The notes under the pieces were generated by a model, which saw only the letters and a list, made by a program, of their open reading frames with translations, was not told where the DNA came from and ran no database searches. Positions 23,297 to 30,530 of a stretch of 46,357 nt of DNA are shown here, in pieces. Location of the stretch: positions 1-46,357 of the IMG/VR virus record IMGVR_UViG_3300045241_000108; one strand, given 5' to 3'. The stretch comes from a virus. Positions within the stretch are counted from its first letter, which is position 1. Each line of letters opens with the position of its first letter. The position numbers and the translations under genes are program-made.

Positions 23297-24179
23297 TTCC
23301 GTCTCGTAGCTTGCGCAGGCGTTTGTTGATCTCGCGCTCGACGAAGGCATGGTGAGCTGGCAGTGCCTTTTGCAGCTCGACCAGCATGTCCTCGTTCTTT
23401 GCCACCCACTTCTTGGCCAGCTCGAGCGCCGGTACGGCGTTGATCATCATCAGCAGCGATCGCGACCAGTCCTGCCAGTCGCCGCCGGGGACGTGCGGAA
23501 ACTCAAATGGCTTGTTTGGATCGTGAGCTGGCTCCAGTTGTTGCGCCGGCGTTGTTGCTCCGATCTGGGCCCGATCGGTGAAGCGCTGCTTGGGTTCTTT
23601 CTCGTTGGTCACCGCCAGGCCGAGGATGGCGCGCAGCGAGTAGCGCTGCAGGTAGGTCATGGTGGATCCCATCGCCTGCACGGCATTGCGGTTCTGGCCA
23701 ACATCAGGCGGTCCATCGAGCGTCTTCTCGATCGAGTAGCCGTTGCGATGGCACAGCCGGCAGGTGACGTAGATCCTGTTGGGCTCGTGCTTCTCGGTGT
23801 GCTCGGCATCGGGGAAGATTGCGTAGAGGCCATGCCTGCCCAGCACGGGATCGATCTCCGCTGCAATCGCCGCCATCGACTCAAACCTGATCGACTTGCC
23901 GCCGGAGAGACCAATCTCCTGATCCTTGACGATCGGCCGCAGCTCGGCCTTGGCCGCCGCCAGGGCGTTGTTGAACTCGGCCTTCTTCTGCCCGAGCTCA
24001 GCCGCCTCGTAGAGCTTGGCCAGGCGCTCGAGCGTGGCGACGTCGGCGCCCTTGTCGACCGCAGCGCGCAGCAGATCGATCAGCGTGGTCGTCGGTGGTG
24101 TGATGACGGCGCCGTAACCGAACGGCGGACGCGGATCAGCCGCCTGTGGGTCTGTGCCAAGGCTGGGAGGGTTATTCAT
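23250..24179 (-). CDS. erf: Erf-family single-strand annealing protein
   Basis: A 309-residue recombination protein that should anneal complementary single strands made by the adjacent exonuclease. The Erf-like core covers about residues 30-200: 'YEAAELGQKKAEFNNALAAA', 'AAIAAEIDPVLGRHGLYAIF' and 'NAVQAMGSTMTYLQRYSLRA', the last containing the well-known G-S-x-x-T-Y-x-x-R-Y segment. The C-terminal third is charged and variable. It overlaps the exonuclease gene by 8 bases and the next gene by 47. Together they resemble the lambda Exo-Beta pair. Confidence 0.88.
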   Translation of the reverse strand: MNNPPSLGTDPQAADPRPPFGYGAVITPPTTTLIDLLRAAVDKGADVATLERLAKLYEAAELGQKKAEFNNALAAAKAELRPIVKDQEIGLSGGKSIRFESMAAIAAEIDPVLGRHGLYAIFPDAEHTEKHEPNRIYVTCRLCHRNGYSIEKTLDGPPDVGQNRNAVQAMGSTMTYLQRYSLRAILGLAVTNEKEPKQRFTDRAQIGATTPAQQLEPAHDPNKPFEFPHVPGGDWQDWSRSLLMMINAVPALELAKKWVAKNEDMLVELQKALPAHHAFVEREINKRLRKLRDGNETQRRQGSAGAGKR

Positions 24180-24966
24180 CGCCCGCGCTCCTGATTGAGA
24201 GGTGGCCCTTCTTGTTCCGGCTGATGCGGATCTCCTGGTAGAGCAGGCGACCGACGTCTTCCGGCACCAAGGATTTGGCTAACGTGGCCGCCTGCTCATG
24301 GACGCGGTGAGCCTGGTGGGTGGCCCGCCAGTCCATTAGGTGTTCGATCATTTCGGCTTTGTAGTTGGCGTCTTCGGCCTCGAGATTGATCGTGCGCAGT
24401 TTCTCCCACGCCACGAGCTGCGGCAGATGCACCGGCGGCAGCATCGTTTCCATGCAGCGGTGAAACTTGGCGATGCGCTCGAGCACCTCGTCGTAGTAGG
24501 TCTGCTCAAATTCGATCTCGACCTCGACCGGCTCGGCGCCGCCGGCGCTGATCAGCATGATGGCGAGCTCGGCATCCATGCAGGCGCGCTGGATCAGGAA
24601 CTGCGGCGTGTAGAATTGTCTCGCCCAGTCGATCGACCAGGCGGTGCATTTGGCATCGATCACCGCATCGCGCACCGGGTCGTAGGCGTCGAGCGTGCAG
24701 GTGAGGTAGTCGAGCTGCGGATGGCGCAGCACCTCGCCGCGCTCTTCGAACGGGTAGCCGAGCTTGCGCTCGTGCCAGTCGAGGATGAACGGCTCCATGT
24801 AAGCGCCGTGCTGCACCGGCCAGTTGTTGCTGAAGTCAACGGGCGGATCCAGGCCGACGATCTGCCGCCATTTGGCGAGGAGCTGCTCGGGCGCGCCGTT
24901 GACGATGGTCGGCACATCGGAGGCGCCAATCTCGCCGCGCTGTGCGATCTGGCTAGCGGTAAGCAT
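24172..24966 (-). CDS. YqaJ / lambda exonuclease-like recombination nuclease
   Basis: A 264-residue PD-(D/E)XK nuclease. Visible catalytic elements are Glu58 ('GAYMEPFILDW'), Asp93 ('YLTCTLDAYD') and Asp104-x-Lys106 ('DAVIDAKCTAW'), in the order and spacing of YqaJ-type viral recombinases; 'MLTASQIAQRGEIGASDVPT' at the start is the family's usual substrate-recognition helix ('R-x-x-x-I-G-A-S-D-x'). It should resect double-strand ends to give 3' tails for the Erf protein downstream. The start at 24966 overlaps the HTH gene by 14 bases. Confidence 0.88.
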   Translation of the reverse strand: MLTASQIAQRGEIGASDVPTIVNGAPEQLLAKWRQIVGLDPPVDFSNNWPVQHGAYMEPFILDWHERKLGYPFEERGEVLRHPQLDYLTCTLDAYDPVRDAVIDAKCTAWSIDWARQFYTPQFLIQRACMDAELAIMLISAGGAEPVEVEIEFEQTYYDEVLERIAKFHRCMETMLPPVHLPQLVAWEKLRTINLEAEDANYKAEMIEHLMDWRATHQAHRVHEQAATLAKSLVPEDVGRLLYQEIRISRNKKGHLSIRSAGDE

Positions 24967-25168
24967 CGGGCAGGTTCTTGATGTAGCGCAGGACAGAGAA
25001 CTCGTTGACCAGCAAGCGCCGGCCAAAGCGCTTGATCTCGAGATCACCCTGGATCCGGCGAAGATGACGATCACTGCAGTGAAGGATGGCGCAGGCTTCG
25101 CGCGGCGTGATGGGCTTAAACTTCCCGTTGCCGCGCGCTCTGCGGCGCGTGGTTTTCTTTTTACGCAC
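24953..25168 (-). CDS. Small HTH DNA-binding protein, first gene of the leftward operon
   Basis: A 71-residue basic protein. After 'MRKKKTTRRRARGNGKFKP' it has an excisionase/MerR-type HTH, 'PREACAILHCSDRHLRRIQG', and a wing-like end ('FGRRLLVNEFSVLRYI'). A GTG start at 25168 is chosen because GGGAGG lies six bases upstream; a TTG at 25195 is also in frame. It is the gene nearest to array B, so it is a natural candidate to bind those sites and control both operons or an origin. That link is inference only. Confidence 0.72.
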   Translation of the reverse strand: MRKKKTTRRRARGNGKFKPITPREACAILHCSDRHLRRIQGDLEIKRFGRRLLVNEFSVLRYIKNLPDAYR

Positions 25169-25660
25169 GGCAAACCTCCCTGGCACTCGAGCCAAGTTCT
25201 ACCGATCACGCGCGATTGGTTTTCGCGCGCGTTTGCATGCTCGTGTCTGCGTAATTGTGCGACGATTGGTCGCCCGTACTGCTTTTTACACCGGGAGAGC
25301 CTAGTTAGTTCCGCCTAGGGCACTAGCCCGATGGCTGTATTAAGAATGCTTACTACCGGAAAGAGTTGATATGGATCAACGGCATTTTTCAAGATGTCAA
25401 AATTTTCACAATCACATGAATGGTGTGTTCAGCCGAACCCAATACCGCACACGATACCGGACAGTAGCGGACCTGAGAGGACTGGAGAGGACTCGAGCGG
25501 ACAACGTCAGTAATGCTGGCGTGAATACTTTCCCAAAAAATATTTTTTTCATGTCCGGTACAGTCCGCTCCAGTCCGCTGTCGCGGTTTGACAATGATCG
25601 CACCGCGCTCGCACCATCACACACCTCCAGCTCCTCGACTGATCATCATGACGACAGCTC
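25169..25660. other. Non-coding divergent junction
   Basis: A 492-base gap between the leftward recombination operon and the rightward replication operon. It is clearly more AT-rich than the surroundings. It holds a palindrome GTTGAT-ATGG-ATCAAC (25365-25380), a GGGC-ACTA-GCCC repeat (25318-25329), array B (25457-25586) and an isolated TTGACA at 25588-25593 without a good -10. Open frames crossing it run through the array and have unnatural composition. It must contain the promoters of both operons, but I could not place them with confidence. Confidence 0.7.
25457..25586. repeat. Inverted iteron array B (10-bp unit, core GGAC)
   Basis: Five direct copies with GGAC cores at 25459, 25469, 25479, 25489 and 25499 are exactly 10 bp apart (for example AGAGGACTGG, AGAGGACTCG). 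Three inverted copies with GTCC at 25553, 25563 and 25573 are also exactly 10 bp apart (CAGTCCGCTC, CAGTCCGCTG). The centre of about 50 bases contains the AT-only palindrome AAAAAATATTTTTT. A perfect 10-bp pitch puts all sites on one helix face. The place between recombination and replication operons suits an origin of replication or a shared control site. Confidence 0.85.
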
Positions 25661-26107
25661 ATGCAGCACGGGCAGCTCACTCTCTTTGGCAAGCGCCAGC
25701 GTAAGAAGCGCGCCGCTCCCGAATTTAATCTGCATGTCCTGATCGCCGACATCCTCAATCGCTGGGGCACACCCGACTGGCGCTGGACGCACCTGCCGTT
25801 TGGCGAACATCGCAACGCGATCACCGGCGCCAGGCTCAAGCGCATGGGCACCAAACGCGGCTGGCCTGATTTTGTTTTGCTGTCGCCGCGCGAGCATCTG
25901 GTGGATGGCGAGGTGTGGCGCTGGCCCTTTGGCAAGGCACACTTCCTCGAGCTCAAGCGCAAGGGCGCGCAACTCAGCGACGACCAGGCCGAGCTCGGCG
26001 CCTGGCTCATGGACAATGGCTATCCGTACCGCGTTGCCGACAACTTCGACGAGGCTCTTACCATCCTTAAATGCTGGGGCGCCGTGCGCGTCAGTGTGTC
26101 GGCATGA
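25661..26107 (+). CDS. VRR-NUC domain nuclease
   Basis: A 148-residue PD-(D/E)XK nuclease of the VRR-NUC type. 'TKRGWPDFVLLSP' gives Asp70 and 'AHFLELKRKGAQLSDDQ' gives Glu97-x-Lys99, followed by the usual 'Q-x-x-x-x-x-L-x-x-x-G' end ('AELGAWLMDNGYPYRVADN'). Phage VRR-NUC proteins act on branched DNA such as Holliday junctions or replication intermediates. It is the first gene of the rightward replication operon; its ribosome-binding site is weak. The next gene overlaps its stop by 4 bases. Confidence 0.85.
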   Translation: MQHGQLTLFGKRQRKKRAAPEFNLHVLIADILNRWGTPDWRWTHLPFGEHRNAITGARLKRMGTKRGWPDFVLLSPREHLVDGEVWRWPFGKAHFLELKRKGAQLSDDQAELGAWLMDNGYPYRVADNFDEALTILKCWGAVRVSVSA

Positions 26108-26607
26108 GAAACGAAGACATCCGTATTGAGCTCGACTGGTACAGCATCTCGCGCGCCGCACAGATCGGCTGCATGCGCCAGATCGACGCGCTGCAGAATA
26201 ATTATCGATTGAAGAACAACGTCGGCGAGAGCGACAGCTGGACGCTGCACATCGAGGGCGCCGCCGGCGAGCTGGCGACGGCAAAGCGCTTCAACGGCTA
26301 CTGGCCCGCTCTCGTCGGCAATCCCAGAGCGCCAGACGTCCGCATCAACGGGCGATGGTGCGAGGTCAAGACCAACAAGAGCCGCCAGTGGACTGACCTG
26401 ATCGTCGGACACGATGATCCAGACGACTATCCCTACATCGGCGTGCTCAGTTTCCTGCCGGTCTTCATCATCACCGGTTGGTTGCCGGCGGCAGAAATCA
26501 AACTCGCAAAATGGTGGCGTGATCCGGTCGGTGGCCGGCCGGCATACTTTGTGCCGCGCGATGAGCTCCGGCCGATGGAAGAGCTACTCAAACAGGAGGC
26601 AGCATGA
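26104..26607 (+). CDS. Putative second PD-(D/E)XK nuclease-like protein
   Basis: A 167-residue protein starting at an ATGA overlap. 'IEGAAGELATAKRFNGYW', 'RAPDVRINGRWCEVKTNK' give Glu56, Asp78 and Glu87-x-Lys89, the E...D...ExK arrangement of the PD-(D/E)XK fold. The rest ('PYIGVLSFLPVFIITGWLPA', 'WWRDPVGGRPAYFVPRDEL') is like a domain that interacts with DNA or partners. It follows another such nuclease, so the two may handle different replication structures. Family membership is an inference from the motif only. Confidence 0.7.
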   Translation: MRNEDIRIELDWYSISRAAQIGCMRQIDALQNNYRLKNNVGESDSWTLHIEGAAGELATAKRFNGYWPALVGNPRAPDVRINGRWCEVKTNKSRQWTDLIVGHDDPDDYPYIGVLSFLPVFIITGWLPAAEIKLAKWWRDPVGGRPAYFVPRDELRPMEELLKQEAA

Positions 26608-27020
26608 CGACCACCCTACTAAACGGTAGCCAGACCGATGAAGAGGCCCAGCGCGGCGTCCTGGCGCTGTCGACTATCGTCAACCAGCGCAACGATCTGC
26701 TCAAGGCAAACGACCGGCTTAACGCCGACAACATGCTGATGCGCGAGCGTATTGCGCAGCTCACGTCGCGGCTCGAGACCGCCACAAGCGAGCGCGATCA
26801 CTACATGAATTTCAGCACTGAATTGGTCTCGCGTCTGTCGAGCATCGATATGCTGATCAAGAGCGCGGTCGAAGAGGCGAAGCACTCAGCCTATCGACCG
26901 CCGATCGTGCCGCCGCCGTTGCCCAAAGAACCGGGCGTCTCCGAGCAGGATACGGCGGCGATCGCCGCTCTTCTCAAGCGACTGCCGCACAATGGCGGCA
27001 GTGAGGGGAGCAGCGAATGA
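26604..27020 (+). CDS. Coiled-coil phage protein
   Basis: A 138-residue protein. Residues of about 15-90 form a long coiled coil ('QRNDLLKANDRLNADNMLMR', 'RLETATSERDHYMNFSTELV'), then a Pro-rich hinge ('RPPIVPPPLPKEPGVSE') and a short helical end. The ribosome-binding site is GGAGG and the start overlaps the previous stop. Its place in the replication operon suggests a scaffold or partner for replication or nuclease proteins. No family was recognised. Confidence 0.7.
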   Translation: MTTTLLNGSQTDEEAQRGVLALSTIVNQRNDLLKANDRLNADNMLMRERIAQLTSRLETATSERDHYMNFSTELVSRLSSIDMLIKSAVEEAKHSAYRPPIVPPPLPKEPGVSEQDTAAIAALLKRLPHNGGSEGSSE

Positions 27021-27226
27021 ACGTCATCAAGGGAACGAGCGCGCTCACCAAGGGCGCGGTGTGGATCTGGATCGATCAGATCGTATCGATGAACACCAAC
27101 CAGGGCGGTGGTGCCGTCATCCACACCGCTGACGGGCAGACCATCGCGCTCAACGAGAAGCCCGACCATGTGCTCGAGACGATCCGCGAGCTGAAAAAAA
27201 TAGAACGCCTCGAGGAGACCGCGTGA
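27017..27226 (+). CDS. Small beta-rich protein
   Basis: A 69-residue protein beginning at an ATGA overlap. The sequence 'AVWIWIDQIVSMNTNQGGGA' followed by 'GQTIALNEKPDHVLETIREL' suggests a small beta-sheet with a final helix, similar in layout to FlbD- or LytTR-like mini-domains. No catalytic residues are visible. It is one of a run of tightly coupled small genes before the primase. Confidence 0.65.
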   Translation: MNVIKGTSALTKGAVWIWIDQIVSMNTNQGGGAVIHTADGQTIALNEKPDHVLETIRELKKIERLEETA

Positions 27227-27507
27227 TGTCGAACATTCCCATTGCCCGCGCACACTTGCGCGCTGCCATCCAATATCACGCCGACGACGCCGCCTATCTC
27301 TGCAAGTCGATCGAACTGGCGCTCGCTTACATGACGCGCGAGCGGCCGAAGTTTGTGGCCGAGGTCGAGCTGCCGCCGCTGACCGATGCGCAGCGTGTGA
27401 TCGCCAACCAGTTGCGCTACGGCAAGCACTGGTCGCTCAACCGCATCGCTACCTTCCTGCACACCAACATCGGCCGCGTGTCTACGGCCGTGAACGGGAA
27501 AGGCTGA
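27226..27507 (+). CDS. Small helical protein with HTH-like end
   Basis: A 93-residue protein (start ATG 27226; a GTG at 27223 is possible). The N-terminal half is helical ('RAHLRAAIQYHADDAAYLCK'); the C-terminus 'GKHWSLNRIATFLHTNIGRV' has the layout of an HTH with a recognition helix. It lies five bases before the primase. It may be a replication-operon regulator or an initiator-like protein, but this is conjecture. Confidence 0.65.
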   Translation: MSNIPIARAHLRAAIQYHADDAAYLCKSIELALAYMTRERPKFVAEVELPPLTDAQRVIANQLRYGKHWSLNRIATFLHTNIGRVSTAVNGKG

Positions 27508-27511
27508 CGCG

Positions 27512-28432
27512 ATGAACGCAGCTCAAATCGCCCAGGCGCTCGGCGGCAAACGTAGCGGCAACCAGTGGAAGTGCCGTTGCCCGGCGCATGACGACAACGA
27601 TCCCTCGATGATCGTGTTCGACGGGAAACATTCTGTGCAGGTGCGCTGCTATGCCGGCTGCGATCCGCTCGAGATCATCGCGGCGCTGCGCTCGCGCGGC
27701 TTGTGGGGTGAAGACGCTGACGTGGACTATTCTACTGAACCGCGCAGCCTGGTCGAGGCGAGGCGGGCGGATCCCGACCGTCACCACAAGCTGGCGATGA
27801 AGATCTGGGAAGGTTCGGCTGACGCGGCCGGCACGGCGGCAGAGCATTACCTCCACGGCAGAGGCTTGGTGCTTCCGCCAAAGGCTTCCGAGGTCATCGG
27901 CTATCATCCGCGCTGCCCCAACGCACAGCTGCGAGCACCTGCCTTGGTGGCACTGATGCGAAACGTGGAGACCTTCAGGCCGCAAGCCATCCAGCGGCTG
28001 TTTCTTGATCTGGATCAAAACAAAAAAACCGAAAGCATGATGCTCGGTCCCGTGGGCAACGCGGCGATGATGATCACCTCGAGGCACGATACGTTCTGGG
28101 ACTGCCTCTCGTTCTGTCCCAGGCTCTACGTTTGCGAAGGCCTGGAGACGGGACTAGCTCTGCACCAGGCAGGGCATCATCCGGTCTGGGCGCTCGGCTC
28201 GGCCGGCGCCATCGAGCGGTTCCCGGTAATCTTTGGGGTTGGCCAGATCGTCATCTGCGCCGACAATGACAACTCGAGCATCGGCCTGCAGTGTGCGATC
28301 ATTTGTGCCGCGCGCTGGAACGCCACATCGCACCAGAAGGCAACGATCGTGATGCCGCCGTCGACCGGCGCCGATTTTGCCGACGTGCTCAACGTCCTGC
28401 GAAGGGAAGAGATTGATGCCGCACTCGCATGA
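27512..28432 (+). CDS. Toprim-type DNA primase
   Basis: A 306-residue primase. The N-terminal zinc knuckle has Cys21, Cys23 and His26 ('WKCRCPAHDDNDPSM') and Cys46 and Cys50 ('RCYAGC'). The Toprim domain carries Glu209 ('LYVCEGLETGLA') and Asp251-x-Asp253 ('IVICADNDNSS'), the metal-binding acidic residues for RNA primer synthesis. It resembles the small phage and plasmid primases that work with a separate helicase, here encoded directly downstream with a 17-base overlap. No phage DNA polymerase is seen, so host polymerase probably extends the primers. Confidence 0.9.
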   Translation: MNAAQIAQALGGKRSGNQWKCRCPAHDDNDPSMIVFDGKHSVQVRCYAGCDPLEIIAALRSRGLWGEDADVDYSTEPRSLVEARRADPDRHHKLAMKIWEGSADAAGTAAEHYLHGRGLVLPPKASEVIGYHPRCPNAQLRAPALVALMRNVETFRPQAIQRLFLDLDQNKKTESMMLGPVGNAAMMITSRHDTFWDCLSFCPRLYVCEGLETGLALHQAGHHPVWALGSAGAIERFPVIFGVGQIVICADNDNSSIGLQCAIICAARWNATSHQKATIVMPPSTGADFADVLNVLRREEIDAALA

Positions 28433-29663
28433 CGATGAGCCATTTCCGCCAGAAGGCTGCGAGGTGATCACACCCGATGATCCGCGCTGGCAGGAGGCCG
28501 AGCGCAGGATGGCGCGCAAGGACAAGGGCAATGGCGCCGGTGAGCAGCACGAGGAGCCCGAGCTCCTCGACATCAAGGCCGAGATCCACAGGCGCGAGTG
28601 GAATATCGAGGATCATATCCCCGCCAACAACGTGACGCTGCTCAGTGGTGAGGGCGCCGTGGGCAAATCAATTCTGGCGTTGCAACTGGCGGTCTGTACG
28701 GCGCTCAACGCGATTTCGCAGATTGATCACGACTGGATCGGGCTGTTGCCGAAAGGTGGCCCGGCCTTGGTCATTTCCTGCGAGGAAGAGGCCGACGAGA
28801 TGATCCGCCGGCTCGAGGATACCGTGCAGCATTACGGCGCGACCAGGAGAGATCTGGTCGAGCATCTTTTCATGTGTTCATGGGTCGATGCCGACAACAC
28901 GCAGTTGGCCCGACTCGACAGGCGCAATGATACGATCGTGCAGACCGAGCTCTACCAGCGTTTGCTGCTTTCGGTGATGCGCATCAAACCGCGGATTATC
29001 GTGCTCGATACGGCGGCGGATCTCTTTGGCGGCAACGAGATCTCACGCAGCCACACACGCGCCTTCATCGCCATGGTGCGGCGCTTGGCGATCGCGGCGT
29101 GCAACAACGCCAGTGTCCTGCTGCTCACCCATCCATCGCTTGAGGGCATCCGGTCGGGCAGCGGGTTGAGCGGCTCAACCGCATGGCACAATTCGGTGCG
29201 CGCACGCTGTGTGTTCAAGCATTTCAGCGAGAAGGATGGCGACGACGACGCCGAGCCCGATCGGGATCTGCGTATTCTCGAGTGGCGCAAGAACAACTAC
29301 GGCCCGCCGCGCGACACTGCCACGCTGCGCTGGAAGGCCGGTGTGTGGGTGGTAGAGGGCGGTGGTGCCGACACGCTCGAGCAGCAGCTGCGCTGGCGCA
29401 ACATTGATGCGATGTATCTGGATTGTTTGCGCAAACGCCTCGAGCAGCAGCGGCCGGTCTCGGACAGGCCAGGCAAGAACTACGCGCCAACCGAGTTTGC
29501 CGACATGCCGGCGGCGCGAGACGCCAAGCCGCGCATCACCAGCAATGATTTCAGGAAGGCGATGGATCGCCTGTTCGACAGCGGGCGCATCGTGGTGAAA
29601 ATCGAAGGATCCGCATCACGGCAACGGCGATGCATCGTGGAGGCGGTGGCGGCACTTCTGTAG
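28416..29663 (+). CDS. RecA-fold replicative helicase / RepA-like ATPase
   Basis: A 415-residue P-loop protein. Walker A is 'LLSGEGAVGKSILALQ' (residues 76-90) and Walker B 'RIIVLDTAADLF' (Asp198). 'SVLLLTHPSLEGIRSGSGLS' is like the motif-4 and arginine-finger region of RepA/DnaB-like hexameric helicases (AAA_25 type). The C-terminal 100 residues are an extra helical/winged domain. The start at 28416 has AAGGGAAG upstream and overlaps the primase end. The pair forms the replisome core of the phage, and array C begins three bases after its stop. Confidence 0.87.
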   Translation: MPHSHDDEPFPPEGCEVITPDDPRWQEAERRMARKDKGNGAGEQHEEPELLDIKAEIHRREWNIEDHIPANNVTLLSGEGAVGKSILALQLAVCTALNAISQIDHDWIGLLPKGGPALVISCEEEADEMIRRLEDTVQHYGATRRDLVEHLFMCSWVDADNTQLARLDRRNDTIVQTELYQRLLLSVMRIKPRIIVLDTAADLFGGNEISRSHTRAFIAMVRRLAIAACNNASVLLLTHPSLEGIRSGSGLSGSTAWHNSVRARCVFKHFSEKDGDDDAEPDRDLRILEWRKNNYGPPRDTATLRWKAGVWVVEGGGADTLEQQLRWRNIDAMYLDCLRKRLEQQRPVSDRPGKNYAPTEFADMPAARDAKPRITSNDFRKAMDRLFDSGRIVVKIEGSASRQRRCIVEAVAALL

Positions 29664-29665
29664 CC

Positions 29666-29801
29666 TGCCAACGCACTACCAACGCCCATACCAACGGTTA
29701 CCAACACCTACCAACGCATGTGTGTGCATACCCCCCCTATACCCCCCCCCGCGTTGGTAGCGGCACGCGGTCGTTGGTAGTAGACCCGCCGCCACCAACA
29801 C
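29666..29801. repeat. Inverted iteron array C (unit TACCAACGC)
   Basis: Direct copies of TACCAAC(G) start at 29677, 29689, 29699 and 29709, preceded by a variant TGCCAACG at 29666: spacings of 11, 12, 10 and 10 bp. Inverted copies CGTTGGTA start at 29752 and 29772, 20 bp apart. The centre of 33 bases has two long C-tracts (seven and nine C) around TATA. A degenerate direct copy CCACCAACAC follows at 29792-29801. It fills the gap between helicase and the next gene. An origin next to the replication genes is the simplest reading. Confidence 0.85.
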
Positions 29802-29824
29802 GGGGGAAAGATCGGGAGGTTCCC

Positions 29825-30118
29825 ATGGGAAGATCAAGAGGTAGTGGAAACGCAGCCTGGAGAGCATCGAGAGCACAAACAGCTGGGCTCAAGAGGTGCA
29901 GACAATGTGTGGCGATCAAGAAGGATGGTCAGCAGTGCAGAGCTCCAGCTATCAGAGGGTGGCACCGCTGCTACAAGCATGGTGGTCAGATGGTGATAGG
30001 CCGCAGGAGATTAGCCGCAGCTCAGAGGTTGAAGCATGGCAGGTTCACACAGAAGTCAACGAAGGAAATCCCTGCGAGACGAAGTAAGAGACGCTCTGTT
30101 GGCCATGCTGCGCGATAA
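29825..30118 (+). CDS. Zinc-finger protein of the 'LKHGRYT' phage type
   Basis: A 97-residue basic protein. 'LKRCRQCVAIKKDGQQCRAP' followed by 'AIRGWHRCYKHGG' is a four-Cys zinc finger plus the His-Gly-Gly motif, and 'AAQRLKHGRFT' is close to the 'NALKHGRYT' phrase found in small prophage proteins of alphaproteobacteria. The ATG at 29825 has GGGAGG six bases upstream; a longer frame from 29630 runs through array C and is rejected. It probably binds nucleic acid and may be the protein that recognises array C, but this is not shown. Confidence 0.78.
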   Translation: MGRSRGSGNAAWRASRAQTAGLKRCRQCVAIKKDGQQCRAPAIRGWHRCYKHGGQMVIGRRRLAAAQRLKHGRFTQKSTKEIPARRSKRRSVGHAAR

Positions 30119-30272
30119 GACGGCGCCGGCGACGGCGCGAGCGCACGCCGCGCGATCGCTGGTTTTGCTGCTCGGCGAGGAGACGACGCCAGGCGCGCAG
30201 CGCGAGGCGAGTGGGATGACGATCGATGAGCTCGACGCAGAGATCGCGGCTAGCCAACAGCCAGAGCGTTGA
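30036..30272 (+). CDS. Small helical protein, possible terminase-small-like or accessory protein
   Basis: A 78-residue protein overlapping the zinc-finger gene by 83 bases in another frame. 'SLRDEVRDALLAMLRDKTAP', 'ATARAHAARSLVLLLGEE' form a helical array and the end 'GMTIDELDAEIAA' is a short helix of a kind often seen at the C-terminus of small packaging-region or DNA-binding proteins. No separate small terminase was found elsewhere, so this is a weak candidate. The long overlap lowers confidence, but the composition looks natural. Confidence 0.6.
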   Translation: MAGSHRSQRRKSLRDEVRDALLAMLRDKTAPATARAHAARSLVLLLGEETTPGAQREASGMTIDELDAEIAASQQPER

Positions 30273-30530
30273 CGTTGATGGCGTAGAGCTGCAGTGATTG
30301 CGCGTTCCGTACTGCAAACGAGCCGGCAGCGCGCCCATCCCTGGGTGTACCCCTCACAAACTCAGCGCTGCCGGCACTCTCGCGTGACACGCTGACGCTC
30401 GTGAGTATGTCACAGGGCCATCGGCCCACGCGCGACTTCGCCTACTGCCGCAGCGACAAATCGCAATCCGCCCCCTGCCACCCCCCGTCGAAGGCAACGG
30501 GCGTGGGCGCAATGCTCCCCCCCAAAATTT
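30273..30530. promoter_or_regulatory. Convergent intergenic region with nested inverted repeats
   Basis: The 258-base gap between convergent genes has an 11-bp perfect inverted repeat (GCCGGCAGCGC at 30322-30332 and its complement at 30365-30375), a second repeat GTGACA/TGTCAC (30384-30413), and an operator-like GGGCCATCGGCCC (30415-30427). Several C-tracts follow near 30473-30523. No credible gene is present. It may terminate both operons or hold a structured RNA. The operator copy has no promoter or start codon beside it. Confidence 0.6.

Noticed and set aside
25457-25586. CRISPR array
   Set aside because: Units are 10 bp, have no unique spacers and change orientation; no cas genes are present.
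25588-25593. TTGACA as promoter of the replication operon
   Set aside because: The bases 17-18 bp downstream (GCACCA) do not resemble a -10 box.
25371-25742. Rightward reading frame through array B
   Set aside because: Its protein is Ser/Arg/Thr-rich without a motif and its coding would cross the repeats; the VRR-NUC start lies within it in another frame.
30415-30427. Functional promoter at the orphan GGGCC-N3-GGCCC site
   Set aside because: No -35/-10 pair at the usual spacing and no start codon follow; a chance palindrome in GC-rich DNA is possible.
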